NCBI RefSeq assembly: GCF_002246015.1 | Contig: NZ_NOLJ01000001.1 | Coordinates: forward strand, 282,096 to 346,095 | Direction of reading: 5' to 3' | DNA from: Nostoc sp. 'Peltigera membranacea cyanobiont' 210A | GTDB lineage: Bacteria; Cyanobacteriota; Cyanobacteriia; Cyanobacteriales; Nostocaceae | DNA length: 64,000 nt | Shown here: positions 44,494 through 53,356 of the stretch, piece after piece | Layout: each line of letters begins with the position of its first letter | Numbering within the stretch: position 1 is the stretch's first letter | Made by a program: the position numbers and the translations under genes | Notes under the pieces: model-generated | The model's database searches: none | What the model was told of the DNA's origin: nothing | The model's input: the letters and a program-made list of their open reading frames with translations, nothing else

Positions 44494-45045
44494 CTAAATT
44501 GTCAACGCACTCCAAGTTCGTTGACCAACTACTCCATCTACACCTAAATTTTGCTGGTTTTGAAAGGCTTTGACAGCAGTCTCTGTTAGTGCGCCAAAAA
44601 TCCCATCTACTCTCACAGCATAACCGTTAGTCACTAATAACTGTTGTAAGGCTCTGACAGCAATACCAGAACTACCGAAATAAAGAGTTGGTAGTTGGCT
44701 ACTAAACTTCTGGAACCGTCCTGTAGCCTTTGTACGAACTTTAGCTTCAGACTGAGAAGACTTCTTAGGCTTACCTAAGTTAGAAGAAACTAGTCCCAGA
44801 TTCTTTTTGCTGATTTTCTGAAGTATGTGTTCTTTTTCTGGTTTCAGCACTGAGAGAGAAGCCTGGGAAATCTCATCTGTCTGCATAAATTCAGGTGGTG
44901 TAACTTTAGCAGCTATCTCTAACTGACTCTGTTTTGACTGGTTTACGTCATTTTCCATCTGAAATAATTGCTGCTGTGGCAAACTGGCCCCAGATGCTTG
45001 TCTTATTGTCAACACGCCCGTCATCATCAGGCCAATTTCAGTCAT
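44494..45045 (-). CDS. Peptidoglycan-binding domain protein
   Basis: 183 residues. The C-terminal 60 residues are a PG_binding_1 domain: GSSGIAVRALQQLLVTNGYAVRVDGIFGALTETAVKAFQNQQNLGVDGVVGQRTWSAL (with the usual VDGIFGxxT and VDGxVGxxTW signs). The first 120 residues are low-complexity, with many Gln, Ser and Lys (QTDEISQASLSVLKPEKEH) and no clear signal peptide. Proteins of this build bind cell wall and may be part of a wall-modifying complex; no catalytic domain is present here. It converges with susA. Confidence 0.88.
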   Translation of the reverse strand: MTEIGLMMTGVLTIRQASGASLPQQQLFQMENDVNQSKQSQLEIAAKVTPPEFMQTDEISQASLSVLKPEKEHILQKISKKNLGLVSSNLGKPKKSSQSEAKVRTKATGRFQKFSSQLPTLYFGSSGIAVRALQQLLVTNGYAVRVDGIFGALTETAVKAFQNQQNLGVDGVVGQRTWSALTI

Positions 45046-45846
45046 TTTAGCTTATTTTACTTCAACCAATATTTCTTTTAACCAACAGTTGTTGTCCGGG
45101 ATAGTACATACTGACCAAATAAAAAAGTCATGTACTAATTTTTCCACCTAATATTTTCATGTTCATATTTGCTCACCTCCGATTCCATTAATCAGATTAA
45201 TATCATTAATCAAGCCATCAAGTTATCAGACATACTATCTAAATCAATGGTTTAGACAATAACATACTATACGATCGCCTGGGAATGCCATCAAACAAAT
45301 TTACTTAGTTATATTTGGATCGTGCTTGGTATGCTGATGTTGCTTTTATCATGTTTATACTGCGAGTAACAATACTACTGAATTCATCGAGTCAGTTTTT
45401 AACTATTGATTAAAAGCTCTTAATTTCAAATACTTTTTATCAATCACAACTTATGTCAATACGCTTGGGTTAAGGATTATTGGTTTTTGAAGACGCGATA
45501 AATCGCGTCTCTACAATAAGGGTTTTGTTGCTCATTCTGAACTGTATTGCAACTTATGTCGCTCTTTCAATCTATTCTCGGAAAGCGCACATTTTAACCT
45601 CAAAAGAATGAAACCGCACAACCTTGTTGCACGGTATGGAATTTGAGTTAAAGTTTAGATAGTACATGAAAAAATTACACAGGGGCACTGAACATAATGT
45701 TTGTGCAATTCTCTTGTCTAATCTGTGTTAATTTTTATATCATTTTGAAACTTTGACAAAGAATGCACCTTAACCAAAAAGTGTGTAGGCGTAGGCCGCC
45801 CTTAGATATCGCTTAGTACTCTCATTTGTGGATATTGAAAAACTTT
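45046..45846. other. Long intergenic region with a MITE
   Basis: 800 bp without a credible gene. It includes the CAATAC-family element at 45457-45549. GTGTAGGCGTAGGCCGCCC near 45782 resembles the TACGCCTACGC repeat type. The rest shows nothing I recognise. Confidence 0.6.
45457..45549. mobile_element. MITE-like element, family CAATAC, with 10-bp duplication
   Basis: It starts CAATACGCTTGGGTTAAGG and ends CAGAATGAG-complement then ACTGTATTG. CAACTTATGT flanks it on both sides exactly (45447-45456 and 45550-45559). The centre has the GACGCGAT-AA-ATCGCGTC palindrome. It is a reverse-oriented relative of the copy at 26358-26461. Confidence 0.85.
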
Positions 45847-46563
45847 TTACCTTTTTTCATCTCGCCACAAAGCAATACCGCCTAATAAACCAGTGATATT
45901 GGGGATGAGTTTGACATTTAACGGTAGCTGGAAATTCACTCTTACAGCTTCACCACCGCCAATGTAAAGGTAGTCATAATTAAACAGATGTTGCAAAGAT
46001 GCGATCGCTTTTTCTAAACGCCTGTTCCATCTTTTCTCACCAATTTTTTCTAACTCTGCACGCCCCAATTGCTGCTCAAAAGTCTCTCCTTTACGAAACG
46101 GATGATGCCCCATTTCCATATTTGGCACCAGCTTACCATCTACAAATAAAGCCGAACCAAACCCCGTACCCAGAGTAATCACCAATTCGACACCCTTACC
46201 TGCGATCGCACCAAATCCCTGCATATCCGCATCATTAATCACCCGTACAGGCTTGTTTAAGTGTTTTAATAATGCTGTTTCCAAATCAAATCCGATCCAA
46301 TCTGGATGTAAGTTTACGGCTGTTTCCGTGACTCCACATCGTACTACACCGGGAAAACCGACCGAAACGCGATGAAATTCACCTTGAGCCGCTGCTAACA
46401 CCACAATTGCATTAATTACAACCTCCGGTGTCGCCGGTTGGGGCGTATCTAAACGCGCCCTTTCCGTTACAGGATGCCCTGTAATATCCAAAACCATAGC
46501 TTTAACGCCGCTACCGCCAATATCAACCGATAGGGTACGAATCGATCCATTTTCTTCAACCAT
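45847..46563 (-). CDS. ppgK: Polyphosphate glucokinase (ROK family)
   Basis: 238 residues. The ROK ATP-binding start LSVDIGGSGVKAMVLD and the catalytic VRVINDADMQGFGA are visible, as are GVELVITLGTGFGSALFVDG and HHPFRKGETFEQQLG. The family uses polyphosphate, sometimes ATP, to phosphorylate glucose. The length and the DIGGSG start fit PpgK rather than ATP-only ROK glucokinases (about 300 residues). It lies near sucrose synthase but on the other strand. Confidence 0.88.
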   Translation of the reverse strand: MVEENGSIRTLSVDIGGSGVKAMVLDITGHPVTERARLDTPQPATPEVVINAIVVLAAAQGEFHRVSVGFPGVVRCGVTETAVNLHPDWIGFDLETALLKHLNKPVRVINDADMQGFGAIAGKGVELVITLGTGFGSALFVDGKLVPNMEMGHHPFRKGETFEQQLGRAELEKIGEKRWNRRLEKAIASLQHLFNYDYLYIGGGEAVRVNFQLPLNVKLIPNITGLLGGIALWRDEKR

Positions 46564-46910
46564 TGATTTACATCCTTGTTAATGCTTGTTATTTCGTTAT
46601 TAATTATGCTCTGCTGCATTTGATAATATCTTGGATGTTTGGAGAGTCTTTAGATTGGTGGAGAGTGGGCAGATGCAGTAAATTTTTCCCCTCTGCCCCT
46701 CCGCTCCCCGGTCACTGAGCGTAGCTCTCGTAGAGAAGTGCTGCCACTCTGCCTCTTTACCCTATGCCCAAAGTTAAAAATCCCATACATTCAATGCCGG
46801 ACAGCATCTAGATTTGTTAATCTAAGAATAATAGAGATAGTACTGGCGTAGCTGCTTAAAATCTATCAGGCAGCAAATTTCTATTAAAAGTAATAATAAG
46901 AGAAAGAATT
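46564..46910. other. Intergenic region with repeat fragments
   Basis: No gene. GGTCACTGAGCGTAGC and CTCGTAGAGAAGTGC near 46711-46742 are repeats also found at 56370-56420. CCCCTCTGCCCCTCCG is a short tandem stretch. Confidence 0.6.
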
Positions 46911-47414
46911 ATGACGGCGTTTGAACCTCAAAGCATCCGCTCGTATAGCCAAGAAGATGTCCAACAAATTCTGCACTTAGCGATCGCTCGTCAAGCAGAT
47001 GATAAAGACACAGAATTTTCTTATGAGCATATATTAGAAATTGCTGCTGAGTTAGAAATTTCACCTGAGTCTTTAAAATTAGCAGAAAGCGATTGGGTAG
47101 CACAACAGGGGCAACTCCAACAGCGAAAAGCTTTTGACGCCTACCGCATCAGAAGATTTCAGAAACGCCTAAGCAAATATGCAATTTCCACTGGTTTTTT
47201 TATACTGCTTGATTTAATCACCGGTGGTGGAATTTCTTGGTCGCTGTACATTTTACTATTCTGCGGATTGCCTGTAGCGCTTGATGTCTGGAATACCTTT
47301 CAAATTAAAGGCGAAGAGTATGAAATGGCATTCCAAAAATGGAGTCGCAATCATCAGATTAAGAAAACCATCAGCACGGTTTTGAATAAGTGGTTTAAGG
47401 TTTTACAGGCTTAA
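46911..47414 (+). CDS. 2TM-domain protein
   Basis: 167 residues. The cytosolic first half is helical (SYSQEDVQQILHLAIARQADDKD, YEHILEIAAELEISPESLKLAESDW), similar to the N-termini of cyanobacterial 2TM proteins. Two hydrophobic helices follow at about 94-115 and 117-135 (GFFILLDLITGG, LYILLFCGLPVALDVWN), and the tail is basic. The family's function is unknown; it may be a membrane-bound sensor or regulator. AAGAGAAAG precedes the ATG as a weak ribosome-binding site. Confidence 0.85.
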   Translation: MTAFEPQSIRSYSQEDVQQILHLAIARQADDKDTEFSYEHILEIAAELEISPESLKLAESDWVAQQGQLQQRKAFDAYRIRRFQKRLSKYAISTGFFILLDLITGGGISWSLYILLFCGLPVALDVWNTFQIKGEEYEMAFQKWSRNHQIKKTISTVLNKWFKVLQA

Positions 47415-47465
47415 TCAAAACTTTCCCTAACCCTAACCCATTTCTACTTAATTCCCCCCAGAAAC

Positions 47466-47621
47466 CTACGGTGTACACACAAGTCTGAAATAGCTGATTA
47501 ACCAGGGTTTTACCCCACCCTAACCCTCCCCTTGGAAAGGGGAGGGAACTAGATTTTCCGGTTTCCCCCCAATGCATCGGGGGGATTAAGGGGGGTAATT
47601 CGACTTGTGTGTACACCGTAA
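47466..47621. mobile_element. MITE-like element, family GGTGTACACACAAGTC, copy 2
   Basis: Ends are TACGGTGTACACACAAGTC (47467-47485) and GACTTGTGTGTACACCGTA (47602-47620). CCCAGAAAC flanks it on both sides (47457-47465 and 47622-47630), an exact 9-bp duplication. Inside are mirrored C/G-rich blocks as in copy 1, in the opposite order. Confidence 0.88.
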
Positions 47622-47654
47622 CCCAGAAACGGGGAGAATATTTTGCGATCAAAC

Positions 47655-48221
47655 TTAACTAGATACTGAATTAGCCGCCTCAGAAACCTTCTCGGCTGGG
47701 GGAAAGCCACCCATACGAATCTCAGAAGTGAAGGAAGTGATACTAAATCCACCAAAACTCTTGAGGACATTTACCCGCATTCGCAAATTGGGGCTAGCAA
47801 ACCACAGGCGTTCCTCTGAGGAGATGGTTTCATCCTCTGTAGTTAGGATTAAAGCACCATCGCTGTCAAATTTATAGCGTCCGGGAACTGGAGTTTTATT
47901 GGCATCAACTATTTCTTGGAGTAACCTGCCTTGGGTCGGATTATCCGCATCAGGTACCGAAACTAACACAGTTGAACCAGTGTGTTTTGCTTGATCCTTT
48001 TCCATTGTGCCGTTCCAGGTAATTTTGGTAGCACAGGAAGCAGAACTAGGATTAATATTGTAACTTTGACACAGCTTGATGACTTCTGGATGATCTAATG
48101 CCAGCGCCTCAATGATGATATCTGACTTGCTATGTTCCGATTGGTTAAAAGCCAAATGTTGACTAGTACGATGAGAAAACCATTTACCAGTACTTAACTG
48201 AAAAAACTCTTCAATATTCAT
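47655..48221 (-). CDS. Phycobiliprotein lyase, CpcS/CpcU family
   Basis: 188 residues. The start [25 protein letters not shown] is the hallmark of CpcS/CpeS-type bilin lyases, a lipocalin-like fold. [34 protein letters not shown] near the end carries the conserved WFASPNLR element. The family attaches phycocyanobilin to cysteine of phycobiliprotein beta subunits (or alpha subunits of allophycocyanin). CpcS and CpcU are close paralogues and I do not choose between them. The next minus-strand gene upstream is a HEAT-repeat protein. Confidence 0.92.
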   Translation of the reverse strand: MNIEEFFQLSTGKWFSHRTSQHLAFNQSEHSKSDIIIEALALDHPEVIKLCQSYNINPSSASCATKITWNGTMEKDQAKHTGSTVLVSVPDADNPTQGRLLQEIVDANKTPVPGRYKFDSDGALILTTEDETISSEERLWFASPNLRMRVNVLKSFGGFSITSFTSEIRMGGFPPAEKVSEAANSVSS

Positions 48222-48296
48222 GAATGAAATTACCCTGCATCAAAATGCTAAAATTCCCACTTAATTATTATTAAAAGGTAACAGGAGGCTTTAATA

Positions 48297-48977
48297 TTAA
48301 GCTTGATTGCCTATTTCTTCAAGCTTCTTGAGGCCAATTCTGGCTGCCTCAGCAACGTTGAAATGATTATCTTTTTCCAGGTATTTTAAAGCTGAGACAC
48401 TCTTGGGAGTGGGAAGATTTCCCAAGGCTTCTGCCAAACGCTGCCTGACTAACCAATCATCTGATTGGGCGAAACGCAGGATCTTATCTACAGACTCGAT
48501 GTCTTGAATTTCTCCCAGTGCAGAGATTGCAGCTTGTTGTAACACTACTTCTTTGCTATCCAATGCCTGAAGAAGAATTTGACGGGCACGAGGATCTTTA
48601 ATATTACCTAGAGAAACGGCTGCACTAAAACGTACTAGCCAATCAGTATCTTCATAAAATGCCCGTGAAAGCACCTCAAAGGCTCTGGCATCACCCAAAT
48701 ATCCTAAAGCACCGGCGGCATCAGCGCGTATACCATAATCGGGGTCATTTTCGAGAATTTTTACCAAAATAGAATAACATTCTGGTGTTGGCTTGATTCC
48801 CAGAGCAAATATTGCCATCGATCGCAGTTGCAAAGATTCATCATCTAGTACCTTTTTAATCAAAGGGACTGCATCCTCAGCCGCAACATGACGCAGATTA
48901 GCAAGGGCTACCATGCGATCGCGTAAATTCGGACTTTCTAGCTGAGTAGAAATTTCTTGTAAGCTTAGAGCTGCCAT
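48297..48977 (-). CDS. HEAT-repeat protein, NblB/CpcE-like
   Basis: 226 residues made of about six HEAT-like units of roughly 30 residues (for example DSESLQLRSMAIFALGIKP-like, DYGIRADAAGALGYLGDARAFEVL, WLVRFSAAVSLGNIKDPRARQIL, WLVRQRLAEALGNLPTPKSVSAL). Such PBS-lyase HEAT proteins include bilin lyases CpcE/CpcF and the phycobilisome-degradation factor NblB. Its length and position beside a CpcS-type lyase favour a role with phycobilisomes. Which one is not decided by the sequence. Confidence 0.85.
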   Translation of the reverse strand: MAALSLQEISTQLESPNLRDRMVALANLRHVAAEDAVPLIKKVLDDESLQLRSMAIFALGIKPTPECYSILVKILENDPDYGIRADAAGALGYLGDARAFEVLSRAFYEDTDWLVRFSAAVSLGNIKDPRARQILLQALDSKEVVLQQAAISALGEIQDIESVDKILRFAQSDDWLVRQRLAEALGNLPTPKSVSALKYLEKDNHFNVAEAARIGLKKLEEIGNQA

Positions 48978-49314
48978 TTAGTTCAAAGCGTTTTCTTTAC
49001 TTATCTTAATTTACTCGATCTATTCATCAGGCTGTGGACATTAGTGAAGTAGGAGTTTGGCGACTTTACAAAATGGCTCAATTATGAGTGAAGAATAAAC
49101 AAATATTACTTACGTGAGATTATATATTGAATTTAGCAGTAATTAAGGGATAATCTTCAAAGCTTCAGTCGCTTGTTTTTTGTTGAATAATAGATGTAGG
49201 GCGATCGCACCTTGTCACCAAAAATCACAGTTTTCCCTCAAACATAGCTCTGTATCTACCCTCTTACGCTAAAGTTGCATAAGAACGTGCATCTAGAGCC
49301 AGGAGGAAAGAATT
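48978..49314. other. Divergent intergenic region
   Basis: 337 bp with no gene. A HIP1-like GGGCGATCGC lies near 49199. No clear operator is seen. Confidence 0.5.
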
Positions 49315-50322
49315 GTGAAAGCAGTCTTGATGACAGCAGCTGGCAGTCCCGAAGTTCTGCAAGTACAGGATGTGCCAAACCCTGCTGTTCCTGTAGGGAA
49401 TACTGAACTTTTAGTGCGTTTGGTGGCGGCTGGCATCAACCCCATTGACACTAAACTTCGGAGTCGAGGCACTTTCTACCCCGATCGGACGCCAACAATT
49501 TTAGGATGTGATGGTGCAGGTATTGTGGAAGCTGTGGGTGCTGGCGTTCAGCGTTTTCACGCAGGTGATGAAGTATATTTTTGCTATGGTGGCTTAGGCG
49601 CACACCAAGGAAATTACGCTGAATATACCGTTGTGGATGAGCGATTTGTGGCACGTAAACCCGCGTCTATCTCCTTTGCCGAAGCAGCAGCAGCGCCTTT
49701 AGTATTAATCACCGCCTGGGAAGCGTTATATGAACGGGGACGATTAGAACCTGGGGAACGGGTTTTGATTCATGCGGGTGCTGGTGGTGTCGGCCATGTA
49801 GCAATTCAATTGGCGAAACTCAAAGGTGCTACTGTTTCCACCACAGTGGGTTCTGAGGAAAAAGCTAATTTCGTCAAAGAACTCGGTGCAGATAATGTCA
49901 TTTTTTACAAACAAACAGACTTTGTGCAAGCGGTATTAGATTGGACTGGTGGCGAAGGCGTAGACTTGGCTTTTGATACCGTAGGCGGCGAAACCTTTCA
50001 CAAAACCTTCCCCGCAGTGCGAGTCTATGGCGATATTGTGACAATTCTCGAACCAGATGCCAACACCGTTTGGAAAACTGCTAGAACTCGCAACCTCCGC
50101 ATTGGTTTAGAATTCATGTTGGCACCAGCATTGCTAGGATTACAAGATAGTCTCCACCATCATGCAGAAATTCTCGAACAATCTGCCACCTGGATCGATG
50201 AAGGCAAATTAAAAATCCATGTGAGTCACAAATTTCCCTTAAAAGAAGCAGCTAAAGCCCACCAATTAATTGAAAGTGGGTCTGTGGCAGGTAAAATTGT
50301 TCTGCTGATTAGTGACGAATGA
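49315..50322 (+). CDS. Zinc-independent MDR-family oxidoreductase (quinone-reductase-like)
   Basis: 335 residues starting with GTG at 49315, supported by AGGAGGAAAG just before it. The medium-chain dehydrogenase fold shows LLVRLVAAGINPIDTKLRSRG, DGAGIVEAVGAGVQRFHAGDEVYF and the NADPH site VLIHAGAGGVGHVAIQLAKLKGA. Catalytic-zinc Cys/His ligands are lacking, as in quinone oxidoreductases. It reduces quinones or enones with NADPH; the substrate is not known. The next gene begins 9 bp downstream and may be co-transcribed. Confidence 0.9.
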   Translation: MKAVLMTAAGSPEVLQVQDVPNPAVPVGNTELLVRLVAAGINPIDTKLRSRGTFYPDRTPTILGCDGAGIVEAVGAGVQRFHAGDEVYFCYGGLGAHQGNYAEYTVVDERFVARKPASISFAEAAAAPLVLITAWEALYERGRLEPGERVLIHAGAGGVGHVAIQLAKLKGATVSTTVGSEEKANFVKELGADNVIFYKQTDFVQAVLDWTGGEGVDLAFDTVGGETFHKTFPAVRVYGDIVTILEPDANTVWKTARTRNLRIGLEFMLAPALLGLQDSLHHHAEILEQSATWIDEGKLKIHVSHKFPLKEAAKAHQLIESGSVAGKIVLLISDE

Positions 50323-50331
50323 TCGAACAAT

Positions 50332-52590
50332 TTGCATAATTTATCTTTTAAACGCAAAGGCACGCAGAGGTTAAACGCAAAGGTACACAAAGGAGTTTCT
50401 CTGCGTACCTCCGCGCTTCCCTTCTCTGCGAGACGCTTTGCGATAGCGTTCCTTTGCGTTTTACTTCTCCTCCTCCTCCCCCTACCAGCTTCGGCAGCAC
50501 AAACACAACCAGAACGCACACCCTTAACCCTAGAATTATTACAAGAACGACTACGCACACCCACACTCCGCGAAGGAAATTTAACCGTAGATTTGCAGAA
50601 AATGGCGATCGATTTACGCCCAGAAAACGCCAGCTTTCGTGATGCTTTTTACCAACTGCTGCGAAAAGAACTTGGAACAAAACCTCTAGGTTTAGACCTC
50701 AGCTATGCTTTGATTCTGGGGGATTTTGTCGGCAGCGATTTGGGTTTAAGAACACTACTGTATGCAAAAGCGATCGCACCTATTTTCACCGCTACCGAAC
50801 AAGAAAAACTAGAACGTTTGCGCTTCGTTTGTCTAGAGTCACTGGCGATCGCTTTACCCAACTCTAAAGATTGTCGATCGCTTCTGGGAACAGAGTCAAC
50901 CCCAGCCAGTGAAATCGCCGTCTTTCGTGGTGTCTTAACACTGGTGCAAACTCGCTTCAACGGCGAAGTGAAGTTCTCCAATACTTTTTTTCTTCAGTCT
51001 GTTGATGCCCAAGGTGCAACTTTTCTCCAACCCACTAACTGGACTGAAACCAGATTTGCTCGTCCCGTTAGTTTCACCAGTGCTAACTTCCAGCAATCAA
51101 GCAATTTTCAGGGCAGTATATTTTTTGAAAAAGCTAACTTTAAAAAAATTAAATTTCGGGAACTGGCTGATTTTCAAGGTAGTATCTTTGAGACAACTGC
51201 CAACTTTAACCAAGCAACTTTTAAACAATTGGCTAAATTCAGTAGTGTCCAATGGCAAGGAAATGCTGATTTTTCTGAAGTGGATTTTGCCAATCAAGCC
51301 CAGTTTACTAAAGCAGGTTTTAATCAGTTCCTCCTTTTAACAGAAGCGACTTTTGAGCAAGCTGTAAGCTTCCGAGAAACAGACTTTAACCAATTGGTAA
51401 ATCTGCAAGGTGCAAATATTCTTAACCAAGCAGATTTTAGTGATGCGAGGTTTGCTAAAGAGGCTTGTTTAAGCGTACCTGGTTTAACTTTTAACTCCAA
51501 CAAAGCGAAAATTTTAGGTAATCCCGGTGAAATTGGTCAGATGTTCTGCATCCCAACATTGCAAGGGAATCAAAACGTCTTGCGGAATTTGGGGCAAAAT
51601 TTCCGTCAGCAACAGCAAGTAGCCGATGCTAATGAACTGGAATACACAAAACAACGACTGCGATTAATCGAGTTTGGGCATCGTTTGACGGCTACAAATA
51701 TTAATAGTGCAACTGTTGCAAGTTTGATTAACCTGGGTTTTTCTGCAACTCAAGCCCAAGCGATCGCCCAGCGTCGTCTGGTAAAATCCTTTCGTAACAG
51801 TAGTGAGTTACTTACCATAGCAGACATCGATTTAGAAAAATATACCCAACTAAGCGATCGCTTAATTGTTGGCGAAACCCTTTCTATACTTGGGTGGTTG
51901 CTGCAAGCTTGGAGTTGGTTGGCGTTGAGTGTACTGCTGTTGTTGAGTGGCTATGGGACAAATTTTTGGTTAGTCTTTGGTGTGGGAGGATTAGCGATCG
52001 CTTATTTCGGCCTACTATTTTGGCTAGTAGATCGCTATCGTCGGCTGCATCCCGTACCAATTATTCCCACATCTTACGAAACCATTTCGATATTAGTCAG
52101 TTTTAGCGTTTTAGAATTCTTCAGCTTACTAGCGATCTTTCGTAATGCTGAACAACCTTGGCTGACATTGGGGTGTCTTTTGATAATTATTGTCCCCGTC
52201 CCAATGGCTTTATTGATCCGACTTTACCAACAAGGTCGTTATCATGACTTAATGGATGTTTCTTACTTCACAGAAGACGGCACATTTCGCCAGTTACGAT
52301 TATTGATTGGGCGTTTGCCAGTGATACCAAGGAATCAGACATTTCGGGAACGATATATGCCCTTGTTGTGCGATCGCCGTTGGAACTGGCTCAACTACTA
52401 TGATTTTAGCCTCAACAATCTAGTTAAATTAGGATTTAATGATATTCGCCTGCGAGATGAACATTTACCAGGTATTATCTCTGCACTAGCTTGGTATCAA
52501 TGGAGTTTGGGTTTAATTTATATCACCCTAGTTTTGTGGACACTTTCGCGTACAATTCCCGGATTGAATTTGCTGATTTATCTAAAGTAA
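50332..52590 (+). CDS. Pentapeptide-repeat membrane protein with HhH segment
   Basis: 752 residues. The only start available is ATG 50332: no other ATG, GTG or TTG occurs in frame before the signal peptide. Residues 1-33 are basic and coded by a genomic repeat; a signal sequence (about 36-58, FAIAFLCVLLLLLLPLPASAA) follows. A helical region comes next, then pentapeptide repeats at about 205-380 (FSNTFF, ANFQQSSNF, ADFQGSIFETTANF), forming a right-handed beta-helix. A ComEA-like helix-hairpin-helix stretch (ASLINLGFSATQAQAIAQRRL) sits near 460. Several hydrophobic segments at about 515-625 and 730-750 anchor it. It likely sits in the membrane with the beta-helix outside. Role unknown. Confidence 0.85.
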   Translation: MHNLSFKRKGTQRLNAKVHKGVSLRTSALPFSARRFAIAFLCVLLLLLLPLPASAAQTQPERTPLTLELLQERLRTPTLREGNLTVDLQKMAIDLRPENASFRDAFYQLLRKELGTKPLGLDLSYALILGDFVGSDLGLRTLLYAKAIAPIFTATEQEKLERLRFVCLESLAIALPNSKDCRSLLGTESTPASEIAVFRGVLTLVQTRFNGEVKFSNTFFLQSVDAQGATFLQPTNWTETRFARPVSFTSANFQQSSNFQGSIFFEKANFKKIKFRELADFQGSIFETTANFNQATFKQLAKFSSVQWQGNADFSEVDFANQAQFTKAGFNQFLLLTEATFEQAVSFRETDFNQLVNLQGANILNQADFSDARFAKEACLSVPGLTFNSNKAKILGNPGEIGQMFCIPTLQGNQNVLRNLGQNFRQQQQVADANELEYTKQRLRLIEFGHRLTATNINSATVASLINLGFSATQAQAIAQRRLVKSFRNSSELLTIADIDLEKYTQLSDRLIVGETLSILGWLLQAWSWLALSVLLLLSGYGTNFWLVFGVGGLAIAYFGLLFWLVDRYRRLHPVPIIPTSYETISILVSFSVLEFFSLLAIFRNAEQPWLTLGCLLIIIVPVPMALLIRLYQQGRYHDLMDVSYFTEDGTFRQLRLLIGRLPVIPRNQTFRERYMPLLCDRRWNWLNYYDFSLNNLVKLGFNDIRLRDEHLPGIISALAWYQWSLGLIYITLVLWTLSRTIPGLNLLIYLK
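50346..50466. repeat. ACGCAAAGG/CGCAGAGG genomic repeat used as coding sequence
   Basis: Direct copies AAACGCAAAGGCACGCAGAGG (as AAACGCAAAGG + CACGCAGAGG) and AAACGCAAAGGTACACAAAGG (as AAACGCAAAGG + TACACAAAGG), then the inverse copy CTCTGCGTACCTCCGCGC, CTCTGCGAGACGC and CCTTTGCGTTTT. Relatives at 33430-33475 and 41000-41020 are noncoding. Here the repeat encodes the N-terminus of the pentapeptide protein. Confidence 0.75.
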
Positions 52591-53356
52591 TCCCTTCACT
52601 GAAGTTTTTTTCGCTGCACTTCGTAGCGGTACTAATATGATGCAAGATAACTAGGTCGGCGTAAATAATTATCGTTGGGATAAAGCAGCGAATAGGGGCA
52701 GAAGGCAGGCACAAAAAGCGTTTAAACCTTGTTTGCTTTTATTCACACAGTTTCCTTTTATTGTGCCAAACTACCTCTTATAGGGTGGAACTAACTGTGC
52801 TGTTTATTGTTATCAGTCTTGCGCTACAACGTTGGTTAAAACTGATAAAACCCAGGATAAATGCAGATAAATGAAATATCTAAAAATTTGGTAAATTTAT
52901 CAAAAGATTATTCATTGCAATATAATGTTTAACCCAAATTTAATTTTATTATCCAAATATTTTATACCAATTTGAAAAAAGAATGCGACAAATAGACCAT
53001 TTGTAGAGACGCGATTCATCGCGTCTTTACCCAAGGATGTGTTGCAATCATTAATTGAGTTGGTATTAGTTAAGTTTTTTAAATCATTGTCTACAAATAT
53101 CTAAAAATTTGATCAACACATCAAAATATTTTTCATTGTCCTTCAAAATCAAATTATATAAATTGTAGGTGTGAGTAGCACTGATTAAAAATAGATTATC
53201 TTTGCTAAGTGAAGATAACCAAATAATCTAATAGCTACTAACTAGTTCTGCTAACAAAAAGACAACAATAAAGTTATAAAGCACACTTGATTTTTGTCTA
53301 TTTGTATGTTGCGTTCTAGCAAAATTTTGATCAAAACAATAAGAGGATTAATCCTA
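52591..53356. other. Long intergenic region with a MITE
   Basis: About 770 bp at low GC. The 101-bp element lies at 52965-53065. Otherwise no gene or clear signal is seen; an A/T-rich stretch just before 53357 may hold the promoter of the next gene. Confidence 0.6.
52965..53065. mobile_element. MITE-like 101-bp element, family TACCAATT, copy B (inverse)
   Basis: Starts TACCAATTTGAAAAAAG and ends AATTGAGTTGGTA. The reverse complement matches 4430-4530 with about three changes, all near the ends. The centre is GACGCGAT-TC-ATCGCGTC. Confidence 0.75.

Noticed and set aside
49451-49929. Minus-strand open frames inside the oxidoreductase gene
   Set aside because: Shadows of a gene with clear MDR motifs on the plus strand.
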